Assembly (NCBI GenBank): GCA_019637265.1
Contig: JAHBVY010000012.1
Location: 1 to 64,000, forward strand
Length of the DNA: 64,000 nt
Direction of reading: 5' to 3'
DNA from: Polyangiaceae bacterium
GTDB lineage: Bacteria > Myxococcota_A > Polyangia > Polyangiales > Polyangiaceae
The first letter of the stretch is position 1, and every line of letters starts with the position of its first letter. The notes beneath the pieces were generated by a model. The model was not told the DNA's origin. It made no database searches and worked only from the letters and a program-made list of their open reading frames with translations. A program made the translations under genes and the position numbers. Positions 51,519 to 59,563 of this stretch are shown one piece after another.

Positions 51519-52889
51519 TCAGCGGTAGACGCCGATCTGTGAGGCGCCCGCGACGATCAGCGTGCCGTCATCGCGCAGCGTGCATTTGCTCACCGTGGCG
51601 CTGACGCCCTCGGGCGTGATGTTGGTGAAGCTCTGGCCGCCGTCCGTTGACTCGAACACCAAGCCCGAGTTGCTCCCGAGCGGCTGCCGCTCACCGACGA
51701 CCACAATGCGTGAGCCGCGCGCGCACACGCCGCGGGCCCAGGTGTACTGATCCGGGTTGCCGTAGAGCACGGAGAGATCGTGCTCAGCGAAGTCGCTGGT
51801 CTGGGTCGGCGCGGGGCCGCTCACGTAGATGCGGCCGGTGTGGTGCGTGTGGTTGGCGCCCACCACGACGACGAGGCTGTCCGTCACGGCGATGCCCTCC
51901 ATCTCCCCCGTGCCGCCCGCGGCGCGCGGCAGCTGGATGGCGAGCAGGTCGTAGGGGCTCGTGGGTGAGGCCTTGGGCACGAACACATAGGGCGGATCGC
52001 TGATGGTGCCGCCCGCGGCGTAGAACTTGTCACCATGGACCGTCAAATCGAGGATCTGCGTGGGGACGCCGCCGGTGACGGCTGGGTCAGCCGTGGTCCA
52101 GCTCGCCGCGCTAGCGGGCACGCTTGAATCCGCACGGAATAGCGCGTCGGTGCCGTTGAGGCTCTCCGCCAGGCCCGCGCCGCTGCTCAGCTGACGGAAG
52201 TTGCCCACGATGAACTGACGCCCCACCTGGTTCACGGTGGTGAGGATGGCGCTGGTGACGGGCTCAGCGCCGCTCGTGTCGACGCGCAGAACGGTCTCGC
52301 TGCCCGCGCCCACCTCGGTGCCGGCGACGTACAAGGCGCCGTCAGGACCGCGCTCGATCGAGTTGACGCGGAAGGTGTCGAGCGTGCTTACACCCGTCGC
52401 CACCACCTTCTCCCAAGTCTGCCCGAGGTCTTGGCTGTGGTAGAGGCCGGTGCCCACCGCGCCGGTGCCGCAGCCGATGTAGAGCCCGCCGCCCGTGTCG
52501 TCGAGCAGGGCGTCGGTGCGGTTGATGCCTGGACAGGTGTGCGAACGAACCGTCCAAGAGGCCGCGGCGCCGCCGCCGGTACCCGCGGTGCCAGCTGCTC
52601 CGGCGCTGCCCGCGGCGCCACCGCTGCCTGCCGCGCCACCGCTGCCCGCCGCGCCCGCGCTACCCGCTGCTCCTGCGCTACCCGCCGCGCCGCCGCTGCC
52701 CGCCGCGCCGCCGCTACCTGCTGCTCCTGCGCTGCCCGCGGCGCCTGCTTGACCGCCCGTCCCGCCTTGGGCCCCGACGCCGCCAACGCCCGCGTCAGGG
52801 TCGTCGCTGCTGCTCGTCTGGGTGCACGCCAGGGCGCCCCACGCCACCGCGCCGCTCACGAGCGCCCAAGTGAAAACCGTTCGCTTCAT
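51519..52889 (-). CDS. Repeat-rich lipoprotein with beta-propeller-like domain
   Basis: 456 residues. Lipobox LAC, then about 75 residues of GAAGSAGAAGSGG-type repeats (collagen-like linker), then a six- to seven-blade-like domain with BNR/Asp-box-type phrases (YHSQDLGQTWEKV, FESTDGGQSFTNI). It is probably a surface-exposed lipid-anchored protein. Start ATG 52889, GGAGG eight bases upstream. Divergent from a membrane protein gene across the 11-bp repeat array. Confidence 0.8.
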   Translation of the reverse strand: MKRTVFTWALVSGAVAWGALACTQTSSSDDPDAGVGGVGAQGGTGGQAGAAGSAGAAGSGGAAGSGGAAGSAGAAGSAGAAGSGGAAGSGGAAGSAGAAGTAGTGGGAAASWTVRSHTCPGINRTDALLDDTGGGLYIGCGTGAVGTGLYHSQDLGQTWEKVVATGVSTLDTFRVNSIERGPDGALYVAGTEVGAGSETVLRVDTSGAEPVTSAILTTVNQVGRQFIVGNFRQLSSGAGLAESLNGTDALFRADSSVPASAASWTTADPAVTGGVPTQILDLTVHGDKFYAAGGTISDPPYVFVPKASPTSPYDLLAIQLPRAAGGTGEMEGIAVTDSLVVVVGANHTHHTGRIYVSGPAPTQTSDFAEHDLSVLYGNPDQYTWARGVCARGSRIVVVGERQPLGSNSGLVFESTDGGQSFTNITPEGVSATVSKCTLRDDGTLIVAGASQIGVYR

Positions 52890-53007
52890 CCTCATCACCT
52901 CCGTTGCCTCGCCAAACTCCCAATCCGTCAACTAAGCTGCCTTACGCTACCACGCGGTCGCGACAGCTCGCGTCGCCTGAAGGAGCCACGTGATGCGCCG
53001 CTTGGCC

Positions 53008-53070
53008 CCTTAAACTGTCCTTAAACTGTCCTTAAACTGTCCTTAAACTGTCCTTAAACTGTCCTTAAAG
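53008..53070 (+). repeat. Tandem 11-bp repeat, five units plus a partial
   Basis: CCTTAAACTGT at 53008-53018, 53019-53029, 53030-53040, 53041-53051 and 53052-53062, then CCTTAAAG. An 11-bp period puts each TTAAA on the same face of the helix. It lies between divergent genes at 52889 and 53165. Confidence 0.9.
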
Positions 53071-53164
53071 TTGCGCTTAAAGCGCCCAAATACGCGTGAT
53101 TTTGTGCGATCTGCAGCGGTAATCTCCCGAGTCCTCCTCAAGTGACAGGCGCGGCGAGCTACTC

Positions 53165-54967
53165 ATGAGCGCACCCCTCCACGCAGGCAAAGTCAACCTC
53201 CGCGTCCTCGGCTGGGTGCTGGTGCTGAGCTGCGTGATGTTCGCGGGCGTGTCGTGGCTGATCGCCTGGACGCTCTACCGCGAGGGCCCACCGGATCGCT
53301 GCGAGGGCGGCGTCCTGAGGGCCACCACCCCGCCATCGCAGGATCCATTTGGCGATCCGATGGTCTTCGGCCACTTCCGGGTCGTCGCCGAAACCCAAGG
53401 CCAACGCATCACGATGGCCCAGGGCGAGCTCGGCGTGCGCAGCGCGCGCATCGAGCTCGAGGCCGGGGGCATGCTCGACGTCACCTTCACGGACGCGGAC
53501 ACGGTGCTCCGCATGAAGACGGAGCAGCGTCACTTCAAGCGCCTTGAGGATGTCCCCCTGTTGCCCAGGAGCACCCCGAAGCACGTGGGCGCGGACCGCT
53601 ACGAGGTACGCCTGAGGAAGCTCGCCGAGGGCGACCCACTGGTGCGGTGCCAGCGGAGCAAGCCCGATCGCCGCGGCGAGTATTACTTCGTGCGAACCAC
53701 GCCCGCGGAGCGAGCCGCTGAGGGTGAGCTGGTTGCAAACATGGAGCGCACGGCGATGGTGGTGCTCACCATCGTGGGGCTCATCCTCTCACTCCTGGCT
53801 GGCGTGGGAGCCGCGCTGCTCCTGCGGCGGGCGCTGCGAGGAGCTGCCCAAGCGCCCGAAGCCCGCGCGCCCGTGCTCACCGGCGCAGCGCTTGAGGGGC
53901 CTGCCCTCGCTCTCACCCCGCTCGAGAGCTTGCCTGAGCCCTTCGCGTCCCAGGCCACGGCGCTGCGAGCCAGGCACGCCCCCCAAGATCACCGCGTGTT
54001 CTTCGGCGCCCCGGGCAGCATGACGCGCTACCTCCTGGCCATCGCCGCGCGGCTGCTCATCGGCACTAGTATGCTTACCTTACTTTTGCTGGCGACCGCG
54101 GTGGCGTGCTTCATCATCGGGTGGACCGAGCTGGCGCGGCTCGTCCTCGCGCTCGGCTTGTTCGGCCTGATCCCCATCGCGGCCCTGGCAGCTCAAGCCC
54201 TCTGGGTCCGACATCGGGCACAGAGGCTGCGCGCCACGCCGAACGATCAGGCGATCGCCTTCGGCCCGGACGGCATCCTGGTGCTGATGCCCCACCTCGG
54301 GCGTCCTAAGCTCAGCGTGATCCCCTACCGGGATACGCTCGCAGCGCGCCTGGTCGCGCCCAACTCCGTCACCTGGGTGTTGGCCTGGGGCAGCTCCTTG
54401 CTCTCGAGCGTCGCCCCACGTGACCTCGACACCGAGGCGCCGCTCATCTTACAGGAGCTGAGGCTCGCGCACCGCGCCTTGGAGCTGGGGCAACGCGTTA
54501 CGTCAGCTAACCTAACCAACCTCGCCCAGCGTGAAGCAGCTCCGTGGCGCGCCGCCTGCAGCACGGCAGAGTCGCTGGCGACCCTCGCGGAGCGCAGCCC
54601 TCACGACGCGCCCCTTGGGGTGTGGATCCTCCCCTGGTCACGCCCACCTGTGTGCGCGGCGAACCAGCTGGCGCTCGGGCTGGCGCTGATGCTGCCCCTC
54701 GTCACCTTGCTGCCCGGGCTGATCTTCTGCTTGGTCATTCTGTATAGCCGCGGCCGCCGCGGCGCACACCGGCTGGTGCTGCTGCCCGACGCGCTCCTCA
54801 TCTGTCAGGGCACCCAGCGCTTGGTTCCCTATCAAATCATCCAGCGGCTCGAGCCACAGGGTGACGCCATGCGGCTTCACACCACATCAGGTATACTGAC
54901 GGTTGACGCGGGGTACCGGCTGACGCGCAGCGCGCTCGAGCGGGCCGCGGGGCGCGCGTTCGGGTGA
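53165..54967 (+). CDS. Multi-pass membrane protein with PH-like domains
   Basis: 600 residues. A signal-anchor (VLGWVLVLSCVMFAGVSWLI), an extracytoplasmic domain (about 38-180), a second helix (VVLTIVGLILSLLAGVGAALL), a helix pair near 300 and another near 510. Two soluble stretches (IAFGPDGILVLMP; LVLLPDALLICQG...ILTVDAG) look like bacterial PH domains and resemble those of the zinc-ribbon paralogues. Role unknown. Ribosome binding site weak (GGCGAG). Confidence 0.75.
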   Translation: MSAPLHAGKVNLRVLGWVLVLSCVMFAGVSWLIAWTLYREGPPDRCEGGVLRATTPPSQDPFGDPMVFGHFRVVAETQGQRITMAQGELGVRSARIELEAGGMLDVTFTDADTVLRMKTEQRHFKRLEDVPLLPRSTPKHVGADRYEVRLRKLAEGDPLVRCQRSKPDRRGEYYFVRTTPAERAAEGELVANMERTAMVVLTIVGLILSLLAGVGAALLLRRALRGAAQAPEARAPVLTGAALEGPALALTPLESLPEPFASQATALRARHAPQDHRVFFGAPGSMTRYLLAIAARLLIGTSMLTLLLLATAVACFIIGWTELARLVLALGLFGLIPIAALAAQALWVRHRAQRLRATPNDQAIAFGPDGILVLMPHLGRPKLSVIPYRDTLAARLVAPNSVTWVLAWGSSLLSSVAPRDLDTEAPLILQELRLAHRALELGQRVTSANLTNLAQREAAPWRAACSTAESLATLAERSPHDAPLGVWILPWSRPPVCAANQLALGLALMLPLVTLLPGLIFCLVILYSRGRRGAHRLVLLPDALLICQGTQRLVPYQIIQRLEPQGDAMRLHTTSGILTVDAGYRLTRSALERAAGRAFG

Positions 54968-55061
54968 AGCGAGCGCGCTGAGACTGTGAGGTCCAAGTAC
55001 AGGCAGCGATGATGGCGAGCCGTGAGCCATACCGCGGGTGAGCGCCGCCTACGCGACGTGC

Positions 55062-55067
55062 TAGCCT
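55062..55067 (+). promoter_or_regulatory. -10 box of the TA-like module
   Basis: TGCTAGCCT, an extended -10 (TGnTAnnnT), seven bases before the ATG at 55075, implying a leaderless mRNA. The copy at 40711 has TGCTAACCT at the same distance. Confidence 0.5.
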
Positions 55068-55074
55068 CAGCGCC

Positions 55075-55266
55075 ATGGATCGCCTGCGCGATGATGATCT
55101 CCGCCGGGCGCGGGCCACGCCGCCCGCCGTGAAGCTTCAGCACGCGCTCGAGGCCATGGCGGCGGGGATTCGGCTCAAGCGCACCTCCCTTCGGCACGAG
55201 CATCCACACACCTCGGACGACGAGGTCGAGGCCATGCTCCGGTCTTGGCTGCAGCAGGATGAGTGA
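55075..55266 (+). CDS. 63-residue antitoxin-like protein
   Basis: 63 residues, highly charged. Overlaps the nucleotidyltransferase gene by eight bases, the standard arrangement of a small antitoxin upstream of a toxin. The C-terminal DDEVEAMLRSWLQ helix is the most conserved part relative to the 40.7 kb copy. No DNA-binding motif is obvious. Toxin neutralisation is inferred from position only. Confidence 0.72.
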   Translation: MDRLRDDDLRRARATPPAVKLQHALEAMAAGIRLKRTSLRHEHPHTSDDEVEAMLRSWLQQDE

Positions 55267-55852
55267 CGTATCAGCTCCAGAGCGAGCACTAGCAAGCATT
55301 GCTAACGAGCTGACCTCACGCGGTCGACAGTTCGCGCTCGTGGGCGGTCTCGCGGTCTCCGTTCGCGCCGAGGTTCGCTTCACGCGTGACGTCGACATCG
55401 CCGTTCTGGTGAGCTCAGACGCCGACGCAGAGATGCTCGTCCGCGACCTTCCAGGATACCGACCCATCGCCGTCGTCGAGCACGACGCCCTGCATCGACT
55501 TTCGACTGTGAGGCTCGAGAGCCCCGAAGGCGTGGTCGTCGACCTGCTGTTCGCCAGCACAGGGCTCGAGCAGGAGATCGTGTCGCGAGCCGAACCGATG
55601 GAGCTTCCTCATGTGGGCACGCTACGCGTTGCTCGCGGTGAAGAGCTCCTCGCGATGAAGATCCTCTCGATGCGGGAGTCACGGCTCAAGGACCGAATCG
55701 ACGCAGAGCAGCTGCTCGCGGTCGGTGGCGTCGACCTCGAAGTCGTGCGCGCGGACCTCGCGTTGATTCGCGCACGCGGCTTTAGCCGAGGGGAGGATCT
55801 GGAGGGTAAGCTAGCGAGCGTGGTCAAGGCCGTGGCCAGGCGCGATGAGTAG
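55259..55852 (+). CDS. AbiEii/MNT-like nucleotidyltransferase (putative toxin)
   Basis: 197 residues. The nucleotidyltransferase signature GGLAVSVRAEVRFTRDVDIAV has the GG and the two catalytic Asp (DVD), with a further acidic FASTGLEQEIV and the AMKILSMRESRLKDRID helix typical of AbiEii/PF08843 proteins. Such enzymes transfer nucleotides to tRNA or proteins and stop growth. Its product may be held in check by the 63-residue partner, or by the convergent AbiEi-like gene ending six bases away. Full length and apparently intact. Confidence 0.82.
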   Translation: MSDVSAPERALASIANELTSRGRQFALVGGLAVSVRAEVRFTRDVDIAVLVSSDADAEMLVRDLPGYRPIAVVEHDALHRLSTVRLESPEGVVVDLLFASTGLEQEIVSRAEPMELPHVGTLRVARGEELLAMKILSMRESRLKDRIDAEQLLAVGGVDLEVVRADLALIRARGFSRGEDLEGKLASVVKAVARRDE

Positions 55853-55858
55853 TCAACC

Positions 55859-56908
55859 TCACGCGCCACGCTGCTCCCCCTTCCCCCAGGTCTCCATGAG
55901 CGCCTGAGCTTCCTCTGGGCCGCGCCCGGGGCTCGAGAGTAGATCGACGATGGCCTGAGCGGCGGACACGGTGACGATGTCTACCTCGCTGTCTTGAACA
56001 GCCCGGCGGCGTCCGTCGCCCTCGAACAGTAGGGTCCGTTGGCGCGTTCGCTCGAACACGACCTCATCATACGGGCGCAGCAGCCACACGTTCGCGCCCG
56101 CTTCGGCGGGCACGAGGTCCAGCGAGCGCGCGGCCTCCTCAGGATCGTCCACGTAGAGCATCGCGATCCGCGTCGGGGCGATGCCGGGCCCAGCCGTGGA
56201 CCCCGTCGCCGCGTAGCGCGGGAGCCCGCCGAGCTTCCGCCACAAGGCGGGCAGCCCACGAGGCTCGAGCACCTGGTGCAGCTCATTGGATTTAGTCAGT
56301 GTATAGTCCTTTGACCACCGTGAGAGCAATGCCAAGGCATCGACCGCCAAGACCCGCTTCCTCTGGTCGCGAGTGACCAGCGCCTCGGCCTCCAAGAAGC
56401 TCACGACGCGGGACACGGTCCCGAGGGGCGTGCTCGCAGCGGCCGCCAGCTCACGCACGCCCTTCGGGAGCTCGAGCTCGACGAGCGCTCGGACCACGCG
56501 CCCTGCCGCGGCACCTCTCAAGCTGTGGAGCGGACGGGGGACTCGCTCTGGATCCTGACTAGATCCCACACCCTCGATGAAGACGGCTGGACGGCTCACC
56601 ACCACCCGAACGTTGCCCGTCGCATCCGCGTAGCTCGCCCCTCCCTGCGCCAGCAGCTCGCGGACACGCTCACTCAGGTAGGGCGCCACCACCATCACCG
56701 GCTGCTTCACGCGACCGAGGAGCGCGGGCACATCGCGCGGAACCAATCCCTTACGAACGATGAGCGGGAGGCGAACGCTACGACGGTCCGGCCCAACGAG
56801 CCCCAACGTCGCGTCCGCGCGCTCCAGGCTCCACCCAGGCGGAAACCGCCGCCGCAAGCCTTCCAAGACCTGCCGCGTAGACGTTCCGCTAGTTGAGGCG
56901 TTCCGCAT
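55859..56908 (-). CDS. AbiEi-like winged-helix regulator
   Basis: About 349 residues. Central winged helix (VRELAAAASTPLGTVSRVVSFLEAEALVTRD) and a C-terminal domain (IAMLYVDDPEEAARSLDLVPAEAGANVWLLRPYDEVVFERT) match proteins annotated as AbiEi-type antitoxin regulators. It converges on the nucleotidyltransferase with six bases between the stops. ATG 56908; a strong palindrome lies just upstream, suggesting autoregulation. Confidence 0.82.
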   Translation of the reverse strand: MRNASTSGTSTRQVLEGLRRRFPPGWSLERADATLGLVGPDRRSVRLPLIVRKGLVPRDVPALLGRVKQPVMVVAPYLSERVRELLAQGGASYADATGNVRVVVSRPAVFIEGVGSSQDPERVPRPLHSLRGAAAGRVVRALVELELPKGVRELAAAASTPLGTVSRVVSFLEAEALVTRDQRKRVLAVDALALLSRWSKDYTLTKSNELHQVLEPRGLPALWRKLGGLPRYAATGSTAGPGIAPTRIAMLYVDDPEEAARSLDLVPAEAGANVWLLRPYDEVVFERTRQRTLLFEGDGRRRAVQDSEVDIVTVSAAQAIVDLLSSPGRGPEEAQALMETWGKGEQRGA

Positions 56909-57224
56909 GCCGTGGAACATAGAATTCTATGGAACGCCCGCAAGGGCTTGGTGGTGGGCCTGGCAGCGTCTTGCCTCGCTGGGGTGTTGGATCGGGGGGT
57001 TCGCGTCCGTCTCATGGCGCCGCGCGGCACCACGGGCTGACGCGTGTCTCACCGCTCTCGACAGGGTCGTCGCGTGCCACTCAGCGCGCGCAGCGCGGTG
57101 CCGTCAAACCCCCAAAATCCCCTTGAAATGCAGCGAATCGACGCCTCTTCGCCGCGGAGGGTGCGCAGCGTGGGTTCATCTCGTATCCTTGCGCAGCGGG
57201 GCGCGGCGCCCCAAGAGGAACACC
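56909..57224. other. 316-base divergent gap with G/T elements
   Basis: Besides the operator palindrome it contains a GATCGGGGGGTTCGCG stretch (56990-57005; the block GATCGGGGGGTT recurs at 12527 and 37532) and, at 57095-57122, the C/A strand of the family (GCCGTCAAACCCCCAAAATC). No gene is supported. Confidence 0.5.
56914..56936 (-). promoter_or_regulatory. Operator palindrome of the AbiEi-like gene
   Basis: CATAGAATTCTATG is a perfect 14-base palindrome (56918-56931), flanked by GGAAC on both sides as direct repeats, immediately upstream of the ATG at 56908. Confidence 0.6.
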
Positions 57225-57689
57225 ATGTCTGATCATCAGCCCAGCCCCGCAGAAGACGCCGAGGACGCCATCCCCGTGAAGGGCATCAAGCCGCTCTACC
57301 TCGGTATCGGAGCCGGGGTGGCGCTGCTCGCCGTGATTGGCCTCGTACTGAGCAGCGTCGTCGGCGGTAACAAGCTGCCGGAGGATCGCACGCCCGCGGG
57401 GGTCGCGGTGGCGCCGGCGGACACCAGCAAGATGACGCCCGAGGAGCTGAAGGCGCACCTCGAGATGACGCGCAAGGCGATCCAGGTGACCGACGCGGAA
57501 GAGGCGCAGGCCAAGGCGCGCGCCGCCGCCGCGAAGAAGGCAGCGGAAGAGGCGCAGGCCGAGGCGGACGCGCCGAAGAAGACGGGTGGTGGCGCAGCTG
57601 GCCCGGCGCCCAAACCCGGCCCGGCTCCAGGGAAGCAGGCCGCGAAGCTGGACGACATCGCCGCCGAGATCACCGGCACCTTGAAGTAG
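57225..57689 (+). CDS. Small membrane-anchored protein of unknown function
   Basis: 154 residues. Acidic N-terminus, one membrane helix (YLGIGAGVALLAVIGLVLSSVV, about 26-47), then Glu/Ala/Lys-rich helix and a Gly/Pro/Ala tail (AGPAPKPGPAPGK), like anchored linkers of envelope complexes. AGAGGA lies upstream of the ATG. No domain known. Confidence 0.65.
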   Translation: MSDHQPSPAEDAEDAIPVKGIKPLYLGIGAGVALLAVIGLVLSSVVGGNKLPEDRTPAGVAVAPADTSKMTPEELKAHLEMTRKAIQVTDAEEAQAKARAAAAKKAAEEAQAEADAPKKTGGGAAGPAPKPGPAPGKQAAKLDDIAAEITGTLK

Positions 57690-57795
57690 CGGGCGCGTCG
57701 TGTGTGGCGCTCCTGCGGCGGCGCATCCGCGGAGGCGTGGTCAGCCTAGCAGACAGATAGCCGACCTGACGGATCGCAGCCTAGTGACCGCGACG

Positions 57796-57852
57796 CGGCG
57801 CCCTACGTAGCGAAGGGCGCCGGGTTTGGGGGTTTGCCTGCACCTCGCTGGG
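57796..57852 (+). terminator. Hairpin followed by G/T element, copy 13
   Basis: A perfect 9-bp stem (CGGCGCCCT/AGGGCGCCG, 9-nt loop, 57796-57822) runs straight into GGGTTTGGGGGTTTGCCTG. It follows the 154-residue gene and faces the convergent lipoprotein gene. The best structural hint that the element marks transcript ends. Confidence 0.5.
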
Positions 57853-57885
57853 CGGCAGCGAGATAGTCAGTCTAGCGAACCAATA

Positions 57886-59469
57886 TCAAGGCGTGCAGCT
57901 CGCGCCCGTCTTCACGCGCGCTTGGTGGAGCTCGGTGCTGCCGGGGCCACTGAACCAGCTCCAGACCACGTCGCCGTTTTTATCCGTGCGGAATGGGTCG
58001 TCGCGGCGACCCCAGCCCACCACGTGGCTCACGTCCTCCGCCGGCGCCAACCACTCGCCGTTCGGGCTCACGCGCCCGAGCCAGTAAGTGTAGGGCGAGC
58101 CGGGCACCGCGTAGCCCACCAGGTACTCCTCCGCGGCGCCGCCCGAAGGCTGCCACCTGGCGATGGTCGCGTCCGCCTCATCCACGCCGGGCGTGCTCGT
58201 GAGCCACACCACCGGCGAGGACTCGAGTGAGCCGCCGATACTGGCGAAGCCGATGTCTTGGTTCATGGTGGTGCGGTCGTAAGACTGCTGCCCGAGCGTG
58301 AGCGGCGCCTGGTGCGCGTTGAACACCAGCTTGAAGCCCGCGGGCGCCAACGCCGCGCCGCCGAGCTCCCCCGCCACGCTGCCGTTGCAGCCCGCGTTCA
58401 CGTCCATCACCTTCGAGGTGCGGTGGTTCAGGTAGATGCCGCCCTGAGAGTTGGTGGCGAAGCTGCCATTCGTGCCGGGGTAGCAGTCGGTCACGCACGC
58501 TGGCATGAATTGCTGACCCGCTGGGTTGTAGCGAAGCAGGTTGCTCATCGAGTGTGAGCACCCCCAGCCCCAACCGGTGCTCTCCGCGCCCGTCGCCGCG
58601 TCCACCCACTTCAGGGTGTCGCCCTCGTGCCCGTCATTTGAATGCACATGGTAATAGGCGCCGTAGCGGCCGTTCCCGTACTCGAGCCGGCTCTCACCGA
58701 TGCCGAAGTCGGTGGGCTTGTTGTCGGAGTTGGTCAGCTCGGTGATCGGGCTCAGCGCGGCGCCCGCAGCGCCGTAGCGGTGCACGTAGATGCGCTGCGC
58801 GCTCGAGTCCCACAGTAGGGCGGCGTACGAACCATCAGGCGCCGCCGCCAAGCCACGACAGACGCGCGACGCATGCAGCTCCTGCTCGGAGACGCGCGCC
58901 CCCTCGTGGCTCACCTCCACCAGCCGCGCGCCACCGCCTTGCGCCGTGTAACAAACCAGGGTGCTGCAATCGCCGCGCGGCACCGTGAACACGGGCGCCA
59001 CGTGGAGCGAGCCGCGCCCCCAGATCCGCCAGTTGCTCACGCCGCCCGCCACGCCCTGACCGACGCCCACCGTGCTCACCTCGATGCGATCCGTCAGGTT
59101 CTGCGGCGCACCGCCGCTGCCGCCTGAAGCACCATTGCCGCCGGATGCGCCCGTCGCGCCGCTGCCCCCCGCGCCGCTGCCCGCATCACCGCCTGACGCA
59201 CCATCGCCACCCGAAGCGCCACTGCCGCTCGATGCTCCATTGCCCCCCGACGCACCGCTGCCCGCGTCCCCACCGCTGCCGCCGAACAACCCCGCGTCCC
59301 CCAGGTGACCACCACCGGAGTCACTCCCGCAGCCCAGTGAGAGCACCGCACCGCAGCCCAGCGCGAGCACGCCCGCCTGGAGCGAACGCCTGCGCCGAGC
59401 GGCGCTCCATGGGTCGCGCTCGCCCTCGAGCTGCGCGGTCCGAACGTTGCTTAGGCCACGTGCGTTCAT
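57886..59469 (-). CDS. Repeat-rich lipoprotein, probable surface protein
   Basis: 527 residues. Arg-rich (RRRRS) signal peptide, lipobox LSLGC, then 85 residues of Gly/Ser/Ala/Asp repeats (GASGGDGASGGDAG), and a beta-rich domain with many Tyr/Trp/Gly and six or so cysteines. Start ATG 59469 with GAGGAGA upstream. Like the lipoproteins at 1338 and 51519, so the strain has several. Binding partner unknown. Confidence 0.78.
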   Translation of the reverse strand: MNARGLSNVRTAQLEGERDPWSAARRRRSLQAGVLALGCGAVLSLGCGSDSGGGHLGDAGLFGGSGGDAGSGASGGNGASSGSGASGGDGASGGDAGSGAGGSGATGASGGNGASGGSGGAPQNLTDRIEVSTVGVGQGVAGGVSNWRIWGRGSLHVAPVFTVPRGDCSTLVCYTAQGGGARLVEVSHEGARVSEQELHASRVCRGLAAAPDGSYAALLWDSSAQRIYVHRYGAAGAALSPITELTNSDNKPTDFGIGESRLEYGNGRYGAYYHVHSNDGHEGDTLKWVDAATGAESTGWGWGCSHSMSNLLRYNPAGQQFMPACVTDCYPGTNGSFATNSQGGIYLNHRTSKVMDVNAGCNGSVAGELGGAALAPAGFKLVFNAHQAPLTLGQQSYDRTTMNQDIGFASIGGSLESSPVVWLTSTPGVDEADATIARWQPSGGAAEEYLVGYAVPGSPYTYWLGRVSPNGEWLAPAEDVSHVVGWGRRDDPFRTDKNGDVVWSWFSGPGSTELHQARVKTGASCTP

Positions 59470-59563
59470 ACCATCTCCTCGGTTCGGGTCCCTGAGCGCT
59501 CGAGGATACCTCACCCGCCGCGCTGACGTCTCGGCCACTGTGCTAGCCTCGTGCCAAGACGCG

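Larger units (their letters stand above)
55058..55324 (+). repeat. 267-bp duplicated segment, intact-locus copy
   Basis: Counterpart of 40707-40973; includes TAGCCT -10, the 63-residue gene and the first 22 codons of the nucleotidyltransferase. Confidence 0.85.

Noticed and set aside
53008..53070. Plasmid iterons or an origin of replication
   Set aside because: No replication gene is nearby, the unit is only 11 bp, and the context is a divergent promoter region.
36071..57852. G/T elements as integron attC sites
   Set aside because: They lack the paired GTTRRRY/RYYYAAC boxes and no integrase is in the window.
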